Of a DNA stretch of 64,000 bases, positions 34,094 through 45,850 are shown one piece after another. The stretch spans positions 1,921,501-1,985,500 of the forward strand of contig NZ_CP022603.1 of NCBI RefSeq assembly GCF_002278035.1. The letters are read 5' to 3'. Both the position numbers and the translations under genes were made by a program. The notes below the pieces were generated by a model that did not search any database, had not been told where the DNA came from, and saw only the letters and a list, made by a program, of their open reading frames with translations. Each line of letters starts with the position of its first letter. The stretch's first letter is position 1. The stretch comes from Ochrobactrum quorumnocens (lineage in GTDB: Bacteria; Pseudomonadota; Alphaproteobacteria; Rhizobiales; Rhizobiaceae).

Positions 34094-35115
34094 ATCCCGT
34101 TTTTTCATCACAGACGGCAACTCCATCCTTATCCGACGCAGCCCTTTCGGTTCGTAATTTGCGAAAGTCATTTCCAATCAAAGGTGGGACGATCTTTCAG
34201 CGTGACATTGCCGAGGTGAAGGCTGTCGACGACATTTCATTTGATCTGGCAAAGGGCGAAACCCTTGGTTTGGTCGGAGAATCTGGTTGCGGAAAATCAA
34301 CACTAGGGCGCTGCCTGCTGCGCCTAATTGAGCCGACCAGCGGCGAGGTTCTCTTTCAAGGACAAAACGTGGCGCAGTTTTCGCCAAGAGAAATGCGTGC
34401 GGTGCGCAAGCATTTGCAATTTGTCTTTCAGGACCCGTTTGCTTCGCTGCATCCGCGTATGCGGATTGCGGAAAGCATCGCAGAACCTCTCCGTATCAGC
34501 GATCTTTCGCAGCATCAGCGCAAAGAGCGCGTGGAAGAGATGTTGCGGCTCGTTAGGCTCAATCCAGAGCACGGCAAGCGGTATCCACACGAGCTTTCCG
34601 GAGGCCAGCGTCAACGTGTTGTGATTGCACGCGCCTTGGCGCTCAATCCGCAGGTCTTGGTGCTGGATGAACCGGTGTCAGCGCTTGATGTGTCTGTGCA
34701 GGCTGGTGTTTTGAACCTTCTTCAGGAAATTCAGGCTGAGTTTGGCACCTCATATATTTTCATTGCCCATGATTTGTCGGTCGTGCGGCACATCTCGCAT
34801 ACCGTTGCGGTAATGTATCTTGGCCGCATCGTTGAAAAAGCTCCGGCCAACGAGCTCTATAGCCGCCCGCTTCATCCCTATACGCAGGCTTTGATGTCGG
34901 CTGTGCCGCTCGCCGATCCGGTGATTGAGCGAAAGCGGCAGCAAATTCTCCTGAAAGGTGATGTGCCAAGCCCCATCAATCCGCCGTCTGGTTGTCCGTT
35001 CCGTACGCGCTGTTTCAGGACGGAGGCGGTCTGTGCCGAGATCAGGCCTGAGTTGCAGATGCAGGGAAATGGCCATGCCGTGGCGTGTCATTTTCCGCAG
35101 GAATGGCGCTCGTAA
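34090..35115 (+). CDS. ABC transporter ATPase, DppF-type (cluster 1)
   Basis: This 341-aa ATPase has Walker [10 protein letters not shown], signature LSGGQRQRV, Walker [13 protein letters not shown] and a C-terminal peptide-family extension with [10 protein letters not shown]. It completes the heterodimeric motor with the DppD-type protein, to which it is translationally coupled by a 4-bp overlap. The CoA-transferase gene follows 80 bp later on the same strand, so transporter and catabolic genes may share a transcript. Confidence 0.93.
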   Translation: MNPVFSSQTATPSLSDAALSVRNLRKSFPIKGGTIFQRDIAEVKAVDDISFDLAKGETLGLVGESGCGKSTLGRCLLRLIEPTSGEVLFQGQNVAQFSPREMRAVRKHLQFVFQDPFASLHPRMRIAESIAEPLRISDLSQHQRKERVEEMLRLVRLNPEHGKRYPHELSGGQRQRVVIARALALNPQVLVLDEPVSALDVSVQAGVLNLLQEIQAEFGTSYIFIAHDLSVVRHISHTVAVMYLGRIVEKAPANELYSRPLHPYTQALMSAVPLADPVIERKRQQILLKGDVPSPINPPSGCPFRTRCFRTEAVCAEIRPELQMQGNGHAVACHFPQEWRS

Positions 35116-35195
35116 CAGTAATTTCGCCAATCAAGTTTGGCTATCGGCTCCCGCCGTTTGCGGGGTTGTTTGAGAAGGACGTGACTTTGACAATA

Positions 35196-36449
35196 ATGAA
35201 CGAGCTGAAGGTTCCCGCTGTGGGCGATAGTAACGCTGTTTTGCCACTGGCTGGAATAAAAGTTCTCGATCTCTCGCGCGTTCTTGCCGGTCCCTGGGCC
35301 ACGATGAGTCTCGCCGATCTGGGAGCTGAGGTCTGGAAGATCGAAAATATTCAGGGCGGCGACGACACGCGTGCGTGGTCCGTTCCCAATTATAAGGGAG
35401 CGAGCACTTATTTTCTTTGCGCGAACCGCGGCAAGAAAAGTCTGGCGCTTGATTTGAAATCGCCTGAAGGGCTCAACATCATTTACGAACTGGCAAAGCA
35501 GGCTGATGTTGTCGTCGAAAACTTCCGAGCCGGAACCGTCGAGCGATTAAAGATTGATTACGATACTTTGAAGGCGCTTAACCCGGCGCTCATCTATTGC
35601 TCTATTTCCGGCTATGGCCAGACCGGACCTGAGGCTCAACGTCCGGGGTATGATTTTGTGGTTCAGGCTGAAAGCGGCTTGATGTCAATAACGGGACAAA
35701 CCGACGGTGAACCGATGCGTATTGGTGTCGCTATGACGGATATTGTTGCCGGGATGGTCGGTACACAATCCATTCTTGCGGCGCTCTATCAGCGCAAAGC
35801 CACTGGTGTGGGGCAGTTTGTCGATATTTCGTTGTTTGAATGCGCGCTTAATACGCTTATCAATATCGGCAGCGCACATCTGAATGGCGGCCATGTGCCC
35901 AAGCGCTTTGGCAACGCGCATCCGACTGTTGTTCCCTATCAGATTTTCGAATGCTCAGATGGGGCTTTTGCGCTTGCCGTCGGCAATGATCGTCAGTTCG
36001 CTATCCTTTGCGAAAAGATTATCGATCTGCCTGAACTCGCAGCTGACGAGCGTTTTAAGACAGCAAGCGGTCGCGCCTTAAACCGGGCCGATCTGATACC
36101 GCCGATGGCAAAACGCTTCTCCAGCAATACACGTGGGTTTTGGATGGCTGAATGCTTGCGAATGGGTGTTCCTGCAGGTCAGGTGAAAACGGTCCCAGAA
36201 GCTTTTGAAAGCCCGAATGTATTGGCGCGTGAAGTCGTACAAACTCTGGAAAGCCCTTATCTGGGGCCGGTATCGCTGGTGCGGCCAGCGCAAGGGTTGG
36301 AAGCGCAAAAGCAGGCGTCTTACAAAGCGCCTCCGATGCTGGGCGAGGACAGTGTTTCTATTCTCGAAGACGTTCTCAATATGGACCAAATCAAGCTGGC
36401 CGAGTTGATCGATGCTGGCGTCATTCACCAATATCAACCGACAGTTTGA
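35196..36449 (+). CDS. Family III CoA-transferase (CaiB/BaiF)
   Basis: This 417-aa family III CoA-transferase has [24 protein letters not shown] (cited to its core [17 protein letters not shown]) at the N-terminus, [13 protein letters not shown], and the catalytic aspartate at residue 153 (RPGYDF). It moves CoA from a donor such as succinyl-CoA to a free carboxylic acid. In this setting it would activate the dicarboxylate before beta-oxidation. The start is uncertain: the ATG at 35196 lacks a near ribosome site, while TTG at 35187 has AAGGA eight bases ahead. It precedes the aldehyde dehydrogenase by 15 bp. Confidence 0.92.
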   Translation: MNELKVPAVGDSNAVLPLAGIKVLDLSRVLAGPWATMSLADLGAEVWKIENIQGGDDTRAWSVPNYKGASTYFLCANRGKKSLALDLKSPEGLNIIYELAKQADVVVENFRAGTVERLKIDYDTLKALNPALIYCSISGYGQTGPEAQRPGYDFVVQAESGLMSITGQTDGEPMRIGVAMTDIVAGMVGTQSILAALYQRKATGVGQFVDISLFECALNTLINIGSAHLNGGHVPKRFGNAHPTVVPYQIFECSDGAFALAVGNDRQFAILCEKIIDLPELAADERFKTASGRALNRADLIPPMAKRFSSNTRGFWMAECLRMGVPAGQVKTVPEAFESPNVLAREVVQTLESPYLGPVSLVRPAQGLEAQKQASYKAPPMLGEDSVSILEDVLNMDQIKLAELIDAGVIHQYQPTV

Positions 36450-36464
36450 CAATAGGAGAGGACG

Positions 36465-37913
36465 ATGGAAACTCAAGTGGAATATTCCGACGTACAGCTC
36501 TTCATTGATGGGAAATGGCGTGATGGGTCGCGTGGCGAGACGATAGAGGTTCTAAACCCTGCCACAAATGAGGCTATTGGCCGTATAGCCAAAGCCACGT
36601 CCACTGATCTCGATGATGCACTGGCTGCTGCCGATCGCGGGTTCGAGATTTGGCGCAAGGTGTCGGCCTTTGATCGCTATAAAGTTTTGCGAAAAGCCGC
36701 TGATATCTTTCGCAGTCGTGGCGAAATCGTGGCCCATTTGCTGACGATGGAGCAGGGCAAGCCTCTTGCTGAAGCGCGCACCGAAGCTGCTGCAGCCTGC
36801 GATTTGATCGATTGGTTTGCTGAAGAAGCGCGCCGCAGCTATGGCCGTATCGTCCCACCGCGTTTTGCTCATGTGATGCAGACTGAGATTAAGGAACCAG
36901 TTGGTCCTGTAGCGGCGTTCACACCATGGAATTTCCCGATCAATCAGTCGGTTCGTAAAATTTCGGCCGCACTTGCTGCTGGTTGTTCCATTATTTTGAA
37001 AGCTGCGGAAGACACACCTGCTGCTCCGGCTGAGTTGGTGCGTGCTTTTGCTGATGCTGGTTTGCCAGACGGTGTCATCAATCTCGTTTATGGCGATCCG
37101 GCGGAAATATCGTCTTATCTCATTCCTCATCCCGTGATTAAGAAAGTGTCGTTTACTGGCTCTACACAGGTAGGGAAACAACTTGCGGCATTAAGCGGGT
37201 TGCATATGAAGCGGGCAACGATGGAGCTGGGCGGACATGCACCTGTCATCATCATGGCGGATGCCGATATTGATCAGGCGATCAAGGTTGCAGCCGCTGC
37301 AAAGTTTCGTAATGCGGGACAGATTTGCATCGCGCCAACCCGCTTTTTGATCGAAGAACCCGCATATGATCAAGTGATCGAAGGGCTTTCCCAATATGCG
37401 AGCGCGTTGAATGTCGGAAACGGTCTCGATGCAGAAACAACCATGGGGCCGCTGGTCAATGCACGCCGGGTCAATGCCATGGAACGATTGATCGGCGAAG
37501 CTAAAGAACACAAGGCTGCTGTGGTAACAGGGGGTGAGCGCATTGGTAATCGCGGAAACTTTTTCCAGCCAACCGTGCTGGCAGATGTGCCACTTGAGGC
37601 TGCGATTATGAACGAAGAACCGTTTGGCCCAGTAGCGCTGCTTAACAGTTTTCAGACGCTGGATGAGGCGTTGGGGGAGGCCAATCGGCTTAACTATGGT
37701 CTTGCGGCCTATGCATTCACCGGATCATCAGCCAATGCCGCGAAAATCTCGTCGTCCTTACGCAGCGGAATGATCACCATCAATCATTATGGTCTGGCTC
37801 TGCCGGAAGTGCCATTCGGCGGCATCAACGATTCTGGTTACGGAACAGAAGGTGGTGCCGACGCGCTGGATGCCTATCAGAATACGAAATTCGTTTCGCA
37901 TTTGCAGGCCTGA
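36465..37913 (+). CDS. NAD(P)-dependent aldehyde dehydrogenase (succinate-semialdehyde dehydrogenase-like)
   Basis: This 482-aa aldehyde dehydrogenase has the catalytic cysteine at residue 288 ([11 protein letters not shown]) and the general-base glutamate at 254 (TMELGGHAP). FTPWNFPIN and [10 protein letters not shown] are the cofactor and fold motifs. Length and motifs match the succinate-semialdehyde/glutarate-semialdehyde branch. In this operon a plausible substrate is the semialdehyde of a C6 dicarboxylate (6-oxohexanoate), which would give adipate for the CoA-transferase encoded just upstream. That substrate is inference. AGGAGAGGACG precedes the ATG. Confidence 0.92.
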   Translation: METQVEYSDVQLFIDGKWRDGSRGETIEVLNPATNEAIGRIAKATSTDLDDALAAADRGFEIWRKVSAFDRYKVLRKAADIFRSRGEIVAHLLTMEQGKPLAEARTEAAAACDLIDWFAEEARRSYGRIVPPRFAHVMQTEIKEPVGPVAAFTPWNFPINQSVRKISAALAAGCSIILKAAEDTPAAPAELVRAFADAGLPDGVINLVYGDPAEISSYLIPHPVIKKVSFTGSTQVGKQLAALSGLHMKRATMELGGHAPVIIMADADIDQAIKVAAAAKFRNAGQICIAPTRFLIEEPAYDQVIEGLSQYASALNVGNGLDAETTMGPLVNARRVNAMERLIGEAKEHKAAVVTGGERIGNRGNFFQPTVLADVPLEAAIMNEEPFGPVALLNSFQTLDEALGEANRLNYGLAAYAFTGSSANAAKISSSLRSGMITINHYGLALPEVPFGGINDSGYGTEGGADALDAYQNTKFVSHLQA

Positions 37914-37958
37914 ATACGTCCCAATCTTGTTGCTATGCCAGAACCATGAGACTTCATA

Positions 37959-39161
37959 ATGAGTGACGCCTATATTTGTGACTATGTTCGTACGCCCATC
38001 GGTCGCTTTGGCGGTTCGCTTTCGTCCGTGAGAGCGGATGATCTCGGAGCCATTCCGCTCCGCGCATTGATGGAACGCAATGCATCGGTCGACTGGGAAG
38101 CGGTTGACGATGTTATTTTTGGCTCTGCCAATCAGGCGGGCGAAGACAACCGTAATGTCGCACGCATGTCACTGCTTCTTGCGGGATTGCCAGTCGGCGT
38201 ATCTGGAACCACGATTAATCGCCTTTGTGGTTCAGGGATGGATGCGGTTATAAGTGCTGCGCGCGCAATCAAGGCCGGCGAGGCTGAGTTGATCATCGCA
38301 GGGGGCGTCGAAAGCATGAGCCGGGCCCCATTCGTGATGCCGAAGGCCGATGCCGCGTTTTCCCGCAAAGCGGAAATATTTGACACGACTATCGGTTGGC
38401 GTTTTGTGAACCCGCTGATGAAGAAACAATATGGCGTCGAATCCATGCCTGAGACCGGCGAGAATGTTGCTGAAGATTACAATATCTCACGTCAAGATCA
38501 GGATGCTTTCGCGTTGCGCAGTCAGGAGAAAGCTGCCGCAGCACAGGCCAACGGGCGTCTTGCTCAAGAAATCGTCGCTGTAAGCATCCCGCAACGCAAA
38601 GGCGAACCAGTCGTTGTGGATATGGATGAACATCCGCGTGTCACAACGATGGAAGCACTCGCAAAGCTTGGGACACCGTTCAGAGGCGGTGGAACTGTAA
38701 CGGCAGGCAATGCATCCGGCGTCAATGATGGGGCGGCCGCGTTAATCATTGCTTCTGAGGCGGCCATTAAGAAATACAATCTGAAACCTATCGCTCGTAT
38801 TATCGGCGGGGCCACCGCTGGCGTTCCACCAAGGACTATGGGCATCGGCCCTCTGCCTGCCACACGCAAACTTCTGGCACGGCTTGGGATCGCCATTGAT
38901 GTGATCGATGTGATCGAGCTCAACGAGGCTTTTGCTTCGCAAGGGCTCGCTGTGTTGCGGGAATTCGGAGTTGCTGACGACGATAGCCGCGTCAATCCAA
39001 ATGGTGGAGCAATCGCATTAGGACATCCGCTCGGCATGTCAGGCGCACGCATTACAGGTTCGGCGGCGCTTGAACTTTCGCTCACCGGTGGCCAATACGC
39101 ATTGTCGACAATGTGTATTGGCGTTGGGCAAGGGATTGCGATAGCGCTGGAACGCGTTTGA
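37959..39161 (+). CDS. pcaF: 3-oxoadipyl-CoA thiolase (PcaF/PaaJ type)
   Basis: This 400-aa thiolase has the acyl-accepting cysteine at residue 90 (NRLCGSGMDAV) and the C-terminal His and Cys motifs GGAIALGHPLGMSG and CIGVGQG. Whole stretches such as ICDYVRTPIGRFGGSLSSV, NQAGEDNRNVARM and IFDTTIGWRFVNPLM match E. coli PaaJ and Pseudomonas PcaF very closely, so the substrate class 3-oxoadipyl-CoA is well supported. It cleaves this to succinyl-CoA and acetyl-CoA. No pcaIJ or paa ring-cleavage genes are nearby. It closes the operon, and a short GC hairpin follows before the convergent GntR gene. Confidence 0.9.
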   Translation: MSDAYICDYVRTPIGRFGGSLSSVRADDLGAIPLRALMERNASVDWEAVDDVIFGSANQAGEDNRNVARMSLLLAGLPVGVSGTTINRLCGSGMDAVISAARAIKAGEAELIIAGGVESMSRAPFVMPKADAAFSRKAEIFDTTIGWRFVNPLMKKQYGVESMPETGENVAEDYNISRQDQDAFALRSQEKAAAAQANGRLAQEIVAVSIPQRKGEPVVVDMDEHPRVTTMEALAKLGTPFRGGGTVTAGNASGVNDGAAALIIASEAAIKKYNLKPIARIIGGATAGVPPRTMGIGPLPATRKLLARLGIAIDVIDVIELNEAFASQGLAVLREFGVADDDSRVNPNGGAIALGHPLGMSGARITGSAALELSLTGGQYALSTMCIGVGQGIAIALERV

Positions 39162-39168
39162 CCCAGAG

Positions 39169-39190
39169 GCGCGGATTTTACACTCCGCGC
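39169..39190. terminator. Possible terminator hairpin after the thiolase gene
   Basis: GCGCGGA (39169-39175) pairs with TCCGCGC (39184-39190) across TTTTACAC between two convergent genes. The stem is short and no T run follows, so this is tentative. Confidence 0.45.
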
Positions 39191-39209
39191 TTAACAACTG
39201 CCTTGCCGG

Positions 39210-40115
39210 TTAAACGTCTTCGGCGCCCGAGCGGCTGATATGGCGTTTCAGCAAGGCGGCGGCGAATTCGAAATCCTTGTTCTCAATAGCTTCCAAAATG
39301 CCCAAATGGTCCATACAAGCCTTGCGGATGCGCTCTTCGCCCAAGCGGTCGAAGTCGGAATATTCGGTCATACGCCGCAGATGGTTCTGCCAGCGGACGG
39401 ATTGCGTGAAAAAGCGGTTGTTCGCCCACGAAACAATGGTTTCATGGAAATTTGCATTGGCATTAAACCACAGGTCGCGTGTGAGACTTTGCAGTGGTAG
39501 AACTAGTATATCTTTCTGCTCGCGTTGAAGGGCGGCAAGCTGGATTGGGTCCGGTGCATACTCGGCTTGGGCAAGTGCTCCGCACTCAATCACCAGACGG
39601 AAAGCATAGCTTTCATTGACGGCACGCTCATTGTCGAGCGACTCGGCAAATCGCCAGCCATGACCCGGCAGGCGTTCTGCCAGACCTTCCGTTGCAAAAC
39701 GCATCAATACCCGGCGCACGGCACCACGTGTGGCGCCCAACTGGTCTGCAAGTTCAGCTTCGGACACTTCATCGCCGACCGTACCAGAGGCGCGTGAACT
39801 CATCAGGCGTCGGTAAAGCTCCTCAGCTTCGGATGGTGGAAGAAGCCTGTCGTTCAGCTCATCAGGTTCAGGAAGACGATGCAACTGATAGCCGCGATTT
39901 GGGGTCTGGCTGACAATGCCTTGCTGTACCAACAGGTTCAGTACCTGACGCACAGGCGAACGCGATACGCGAAGCTCCTTGGCAATTGCTGCATCAGACA
40001 GCCGGTCTCCAATATTCCAGCGGGCCGCAGATATGAGCGAGACCATTTTATGCGCGACTTCCGCCTGAAGACTGCTCAGGCCGGATTCGCCTTCTGTCGA
40101 TCTCTTAATGTTCAT
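39210..40115 (-). CDS. GntR/FCD regulator with two tandem winged-helix domains
   Basis: This protein of about 301 aa has an unusual layout. A first GntR-type winged helix includes LSDAAIAKELRVSRSPVRQVLNLL, cited by its core AIAKELRVSRSPVRQVL, and ends GYQLHRL. A second one contains AELADQLGATRGAVRRVLMRF and ends GHGWRF. An FCD-type helical effector domain follows, with NANFHETIVSW and CMDHLGILEAIE carrying likely metal-ligand histidines. Standard FadR/FCD proteins have one winged helix and about 230 aa. It diverges from the C45 acyltransferase operon and should regulate it. An in-frame GTG at 40130 is an alternative start. A perfect 14-bp palindrome lies just upstream. Confidence 0.85.
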   Translation of the reverse strand: MNIKRSTEGESGLSSLQAEVAHKMVSLISAARWNIGDRLSDAAIAKELRVSRSPVRQVLNLLVQQGIVSQTPNRGYQLHRLPEPDELNDRLLPPSEAEELYRRLMSSRASGTVGDEVSEAELADQLGATRGAVRRVLMRFATEGLAERLPGHGWRFAESLDNERAVNESYAFRLVIECGALAQAEYAPDPIQLAALQREQKDILVLPLQSLTRDLWFNANANFHETIVSWANNRFFTQSVRWQNHLRRMTEYSDFDRLGEERIRKACMDHLGILEAIENKDFEFAAALLKRHISRSGAEDV

Positions 40116-40152
40116 ATTCACGCCCGGCACCCCCTGAATGTGCGTTCCCCCA

Positions 40153-40166
40153 TGAATTTAAATTCA
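40153..40166. promoter_or_regulatory. Palindrome upstream of the tandem-winged-helix regulator
   Basis: TGAATTTAAATTCA is a perfect 14-bp palindrome 38 bp upstream of the regulator start, in the 241-bp AT-rich divergent gap to the C45 gene. It resembles but is not the same as the 15-bp IclR-region motif. An autoregulatory operator is likely. Confidence 0.45.
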
Positions 40167-40356
40167 AAGAATACGGAATATTTCGCAATAGGCTATTTCT
40201 TTCTCGTAGTGCCTATCCCATTGGAAAGACAGGCTGACTCTGCATAGGAAGGGTATAAATCAAATTGTTCCATATTCTAATAAAAAACTATTGACTCCGC
40301 AATGATTGAATGTGAATTGTATTAAGAAGATGCAAAATACAAAATATGGATCAAGA

Positions 40357-41523
40357 ATGTCTATTACCCCATTTCCATTCATCACAGTTTCTGGCGCACC
40401 GGAAGAGCGCGGTCGCCAATATGGGGTTTTGGCCAAAGAGCGTATCCGGCTAAGCGCTGGCCTTTACTCAGGCACGCTCGATGCGTTCGGTCTTTCGCCT
40501 GAGCGTAAGCAGAGCCTGATCGAGGATTTTGCTAGCAGGATCGAAGAATTCGACGCTTCTTATGTCGAGGAAATGCGCGGTATCGCCAAGGGGGCGGGTG
40601 TCCCTTTTGAGCAGATCGTCATGATCAATGCACGTACGGAAGTGGTTGCGATGGCGCGTGCGGAAACGGGCGCACCTGATCCGGAAGAGCAGGACGACGG
40701 TTGCACCGGCGCGCTCATCATGCCCGCCAGAAGTGCTTCAGGTAATCTTGTGCACGGCCAGAACTGGGACTGGCGTTCTGAATGTGTAGAGACTGGTATC
40801 GTGCTGCGTGTCCGCAACAATAACGGCCCCGATTTCGTTACTTTTGTCGAAGCAGGTGGTCTGGCGCGCAGCGGCTTTAATGAAGCCGGTATCTCGATTA
40901 CTGCCAATTATCTTGAATGCGAGCGCGACTATAAGAAGCTTGGCGTTCCGCTTGGTCTCGTGCGTCGTAAGGTGCTGGAGCAGGAGCATTTTGCCAAAGC
41001 AATCAAAGCTGTGGCTTCGACGCCGAAGTCCTGCTCAAACAATATCATGATCGCCACTAGTGCGGGCTTTGGTATTGATTTTGAATGTGCACCGGATGAG
41101 TCCTTCCCGATCCTGCCGGAGAACGATCTTATCGTTCATGCCAATCATTGGATAAGTCCGATTGCGCTGACCAAGCTGCGTGACACGGGCATTCCATATG
41201 TGCCGGAGAGCTTTTATCGCGACTGGCGTGTGCGCCAGTGTCTTGAAGCCCATGGTGGCAAAATTGGCCGTAAGGAACTCAAAGAAGCGCTGTTTGATGA
41301 CTTCCTGACGCCTTATGCCGTGTGCCGTCCGCCACGTCCGGGCAACCACGACAATATCACCGCAACGGTCGCGATGGTGGTGATGGAGGCTGCTCTCGGC
41401 ATGATGGAAATCGCGCCCTTGCCAGCCTTGAATCGTGAGTTTGCGACTTATTGTCTGCAGGATTATACGCCGCTTCCTGCCGATGCAGCGCCGCGCGCGA
41501 AATCCCTCTTTATCGAAGGCTAA
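40357..41523 (+). CDS. C45 family acyltransferase/peptidase (acyl-CoA:6-APA acyltransferase-like)
   Basis: This 388-aa protein is of the N-terminal-nucleophile C45 group, whose model is the fungal penicillin acyltransferase. GCTGAL places the nucleophile at Cys116, with a chain break expected just before it. HGQNWDWR and GFNEAGISITANYL are family motifs. Bacterial members hydrolyse or transfer acyl groups of small N-acyl compounds. The start at 40357 gives the family N-terminus FITVSGAPEERGRQYG. There is no signal peptide, so it acts inside the cell on an imported substrate, and the importer genes start 4 bp after its stop. Confidence 0.88.
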   Translation: MSITPFPFITVSGAPEERGRQYGVLAKERIRLSAGLYSGTLDAFGLSPERKQSLIEDFASRIEEFDASYVEEMRGIAKGAGVPFEQIVMINARTEVVAMARAETGAPDPEEQDDGCTGALIMPARSASGNLVHGQNWDWRSECVETGIVLRVRNNNGPDFVTFVEAGGLARSGFNEAGISITANYLECERDYKKLGVPLGLVRRKVLEQEHFAKAIKAVASTPKSCSNNIMIATSAGFGIDFECAPDESFPILPENDLIVHANHWISPIALTKLRDTGIPYVPESFYRDWRVRQCLEAHGGKIGRKELKEALFDDFLTPYAVCRPPRPGNHDNITATVAMVVMEAALGMMEIAPLPALNREFATYCLQDYTPLPADAAPRAKSLFIEG

Positions 41524-41527
41524 AGAA

Positions 41528-42472
41528 ATGCTGCGCTTTGCGCTCTCCAGAATAGGCATGGCCATTCCAACATTGCTGATTGTGGCGGTGGCTGTGTTTG
41601 TGATTGTCCGGTTGATACCGGGCGATCCTGCGGCTCTGATGCTTGGCGATTCTGCGGATGCGGCGACATTGGCTGCCTTGCGCGAACAGCTGGGGCTCAA
41701 CCATAGCATCATGACCCAGTTTCTGATCTGGGCCGGCAATGTTCTGCATGGCGATCTCGGTGTTTCCATAGCCAACCAACAGCCTGTACTTTCACTGGTT
41801 CTGGAAAGGTTTTTGGTGAGCGCGCGTATTGTGTTGTCTGCTGTCGTGCTTTCCACGCTGGTCGCGGTTCCACTCGGTATGATCGCTGCATGGAAACAAA
41901 ACAGCCTGACGGATCTCACGCTTGTGACAAGCGCCACTTTACTGTTGTCGATCCCGGCATTCTGGATGGGCTTGCTGTTGTTGCTGGCATTTGGTCTGAA
42001 GCTGGGATGGCTGCCGATTGTTGGTTATGTCAGCTTCGGCGAAAATCCATGGAAGGCGTTTCTCTATCTGGTATTGCCGGTCACGACGCTGTTTCTGCAT
42101 GAAATTGGCGTGATCCTGCGTATGGCGCGAGCATCGACGCTCGAAGTGCTGAACCTTGATTACATCACCCACGCACGCGCCAAGGGGCTGTCGGAAGCAA
42201 CCGTTATGTGGCGCCATGCATTCCGCAATGCATTTGGTCCCACCTGGACATTGCTTGGTTTGATCCTTGGTAATCTGCTCGGCGGTATTGCCGTCGTGGA
42301 AACTGTTTTCACCATTCCGGGTCTCGGCAGGCTGCTGGTCGATGCGATTTTTGCCCGCGACTATCCGGTCATTCAGGGTTGCTTGCTGTTTACGGCTTGC
42401 GTCTATGTGCTGGTCAATCTGATCGTGGACCTTCTTTATCCGTTCTTCGACCCGAAGGTGACGGCGAAATGA
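41528..42472 (+). CDS. ABC transporter permease, DppB-type (cluster 2)
   Basis: This 314-aa inner-membrane permease starts MLRFALSRIGMAIPTLL and has six membrane segments. LIPGDPAALMLGDSA and the coupling loop HARAKGLSEATVMWRHAFRN (cited as ARAKGLSEATVMWRHAF) are family features. It begins 4 bp after the C45 gene and overlaps the next permease as ATGA. A longer upstream frame lies inside the C45 gene and is not used. It is more like GsiC/DppB than the first cluster copy. Confidence 0.92.
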   Translation: MLRFALSRIGMAIPTLLIVAVAVFVIVRLIPGDPAALMLGDSADAATLAALREQLGLNHSIMTQFLIWAGNVLHGDLGVSIANQQPVLSLVLERFLVSARIVLSAVVLSTLVAVPLGMIAAWKQNSLTDLTLVTSATLLLSIPAFWMGLLLLLAFGLKLGWLPIVGYVSFGENPWKAFLYLVLPVTTLFLHEIGVILRMARASTLEVLNLDYITHARAKGLSEATVMWRHAFRNAFGPTWTLLGLILGNLLGGIAVVETVFTIPGLGRLLVDAIFARDYPVIQGCLLFTACVYVLVNLIVDLLYPFFDPKVTAK

Positions 42473-43283
42473 AAAACATCTCTCTTAATGCCCTAATCGG
42501 CGGGGCTTTGACTGCAACGCTTCTGACAGTGGCACTCGTTGGTTCCTTCTGGACACCGTACAATCCGCTCGCGCTTGATTTTACCGCACGTCTTGCGCCG
42601 CCAAGTGCTGCGCACTGGCTTGGTACGGATGAGTTTGGGCGCGACCAATTGAGCCGCCTGATGAAAGGCGCGTCCGCCAGCGTTTCGATTAGCGTTTTCA
42701 CAGTCTTCATCGCCACCTTGGGTGGTGTTCTGATTGGTGCGATCAGTGGCTTCTTACGTGGCTGGTTCGACCGGTTTCTAATGATGATCAATGATGCGCT
42801 GCTGGCATTCCCCGGCATATTGATGGCTCTTGGTTTGCTGGCCGTCTTTGGCGCCAACAAGAACGGCATCATCCTTGCACTGGCTCTCGCCTATATGTCT
42901 TCGGTTATTCGCGTTGTGCGCGGTACGGTACTGAGCCTGCGTGAACGGGAGTTCGTTGAGGCTTCCCGCGTCATGGGAAACTCGGAAATCTATACGATGG
43001 TGCGTCATATCCTGCCCAATTGTCTGGCACCTGTTCTGGTCATGGCAACATCCATGTGCGGCTGGGCAATTCTCGCAGAAAGCTCGCTCAGCTTTCTGGG
43101 GCTGGGCGTGCCGCCGCCAGCGCCGACATGGGGCAATATGCTAGCCGGAAGTCGCAATTTCATTGAGCAGGCCGTTTGGCTTGGTATCTTCCCCGGCCTT
43201 GCAATTTCGCTGTCGCTGCTTGGTATTAATCTTCTTGGTGACGCGTTGCGCGACCGCCTCGACCCACGCATGAGGAAGCGCTC

Positions 43284-43287
<4 letters not shown>
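42469..43287 (+). CDS. ABC transporter permease, DppC-type (cluster 2)
   Basis: This 272-aa permease has WLGTDEFGRDQLSRL after the first helix, the EAA loop ASRVMGNSEIYTMVRHILP and SFLGLGVPPPAPTWGNML near the end, all DppC features. The start is coupled to the previous stop and the end overlaps the ATPase gene by four bases. It forms the channel with the DppB-type partner for the solute bound by the protein at 45851. Confidence 0.92.
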
Positions 43288-44946
<1,659 letters not shown>

Positions 44947-44960
<14 letters not shown>

Positions 44961-45813
44961 AGAACAGCCTGCAACCAAACGGCAGGGTCACGGCAAAAAG
45001 CTCAGCTTCTATGATTTTGGTCCAACCACCTTTTTCGCAAGCCAGTTCGATCAGCGCTTCAGCTATTGCCTTTACGTGCCGGAAGACTACGACGAAGACG
45101 GCACGGAAACGCACGAGCTGATCATTATCGTCCATGGCACTGGACGCACCGCTGCGCAATATCGCGATCACTTCGCAAGTTTTGCGCAAAAGAACCGTTG
45201 CATCGTACTGGCACCGTTGTTTCCTGCTGGCATTGTTGTGCAGGACGATCTCGCCAATTACAAACGCATTGAGTTTCACGGCATTCGTTTTGATCATATT
45301 CTTCTGTCGATGATCGACGAAGTGGCGGCCAAATATCGCCTCAAGAGCAATCGCGTGATCATGTATGGTTTTTCGGGCGGTGGGCAGTTCTGCCAGCGCT
45401 TTTTCATACTGCATCCGCAACGGCTCAAAGCCGTTTCGATTGGTGCCCCCGGTGTCGTGACCTTGCTTAATCCCGATTACGACTGGTGGGTCGGCGTGCG
45501 CGATGTTGAGGCCCGCTTTGGCTGTCGTATCGATCTTGAAGCGATGAAAGCGGTGACGGTGCAAACGGTTATTGGCAAAGAGGATACCGCCACCTGGGAA
45601 ATTGCCATTCCGCGCGACAGTGCCTTCTGGATGGATGGAGCTGATTTGCAGGGCGATTGCCGGATTGACCGCATTGAAGCACTGGCCCGGTCTTTCGAGA
45701 CGCATGGCATCGGAGTTCGCAGAGACCAGGTGCCCGACGTGGCACATGAACCTTTCAAGGTTCTGGAGCCGGTGGAGGCGTTTTTCGCTGATGTTCTGAA
45801 GTCACAAAGCTGA
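44947..45813 (+). CDS. Alpha/beta hydrolase, polyhydroxybutyrate depolymerase-like
   Basis: This 288-aa alpha/beta hydrolase has the nucleophile elbow GFSGGG at Ser143 and an IVHGTGRTAAQYRD oxyanion loop. The C-terminal VPDVAHEPF provides the histidine. Relatives include esterases of the LpqC/PHB depolymerase group. Without a signal peptide it is cytoplasmic, so it probably hydrolyses an imported ester or amide rather than a polymer. The start overlaps the ATPase gene end by 14 bp, which suggests coupled translation, and GGGGAGGAGGG lies upstream. Confidence 0.85.
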
Positions 45814-45850
45814 CGTTGTCACAAAACCAAAAACAAAAAGGGGAAATCAA

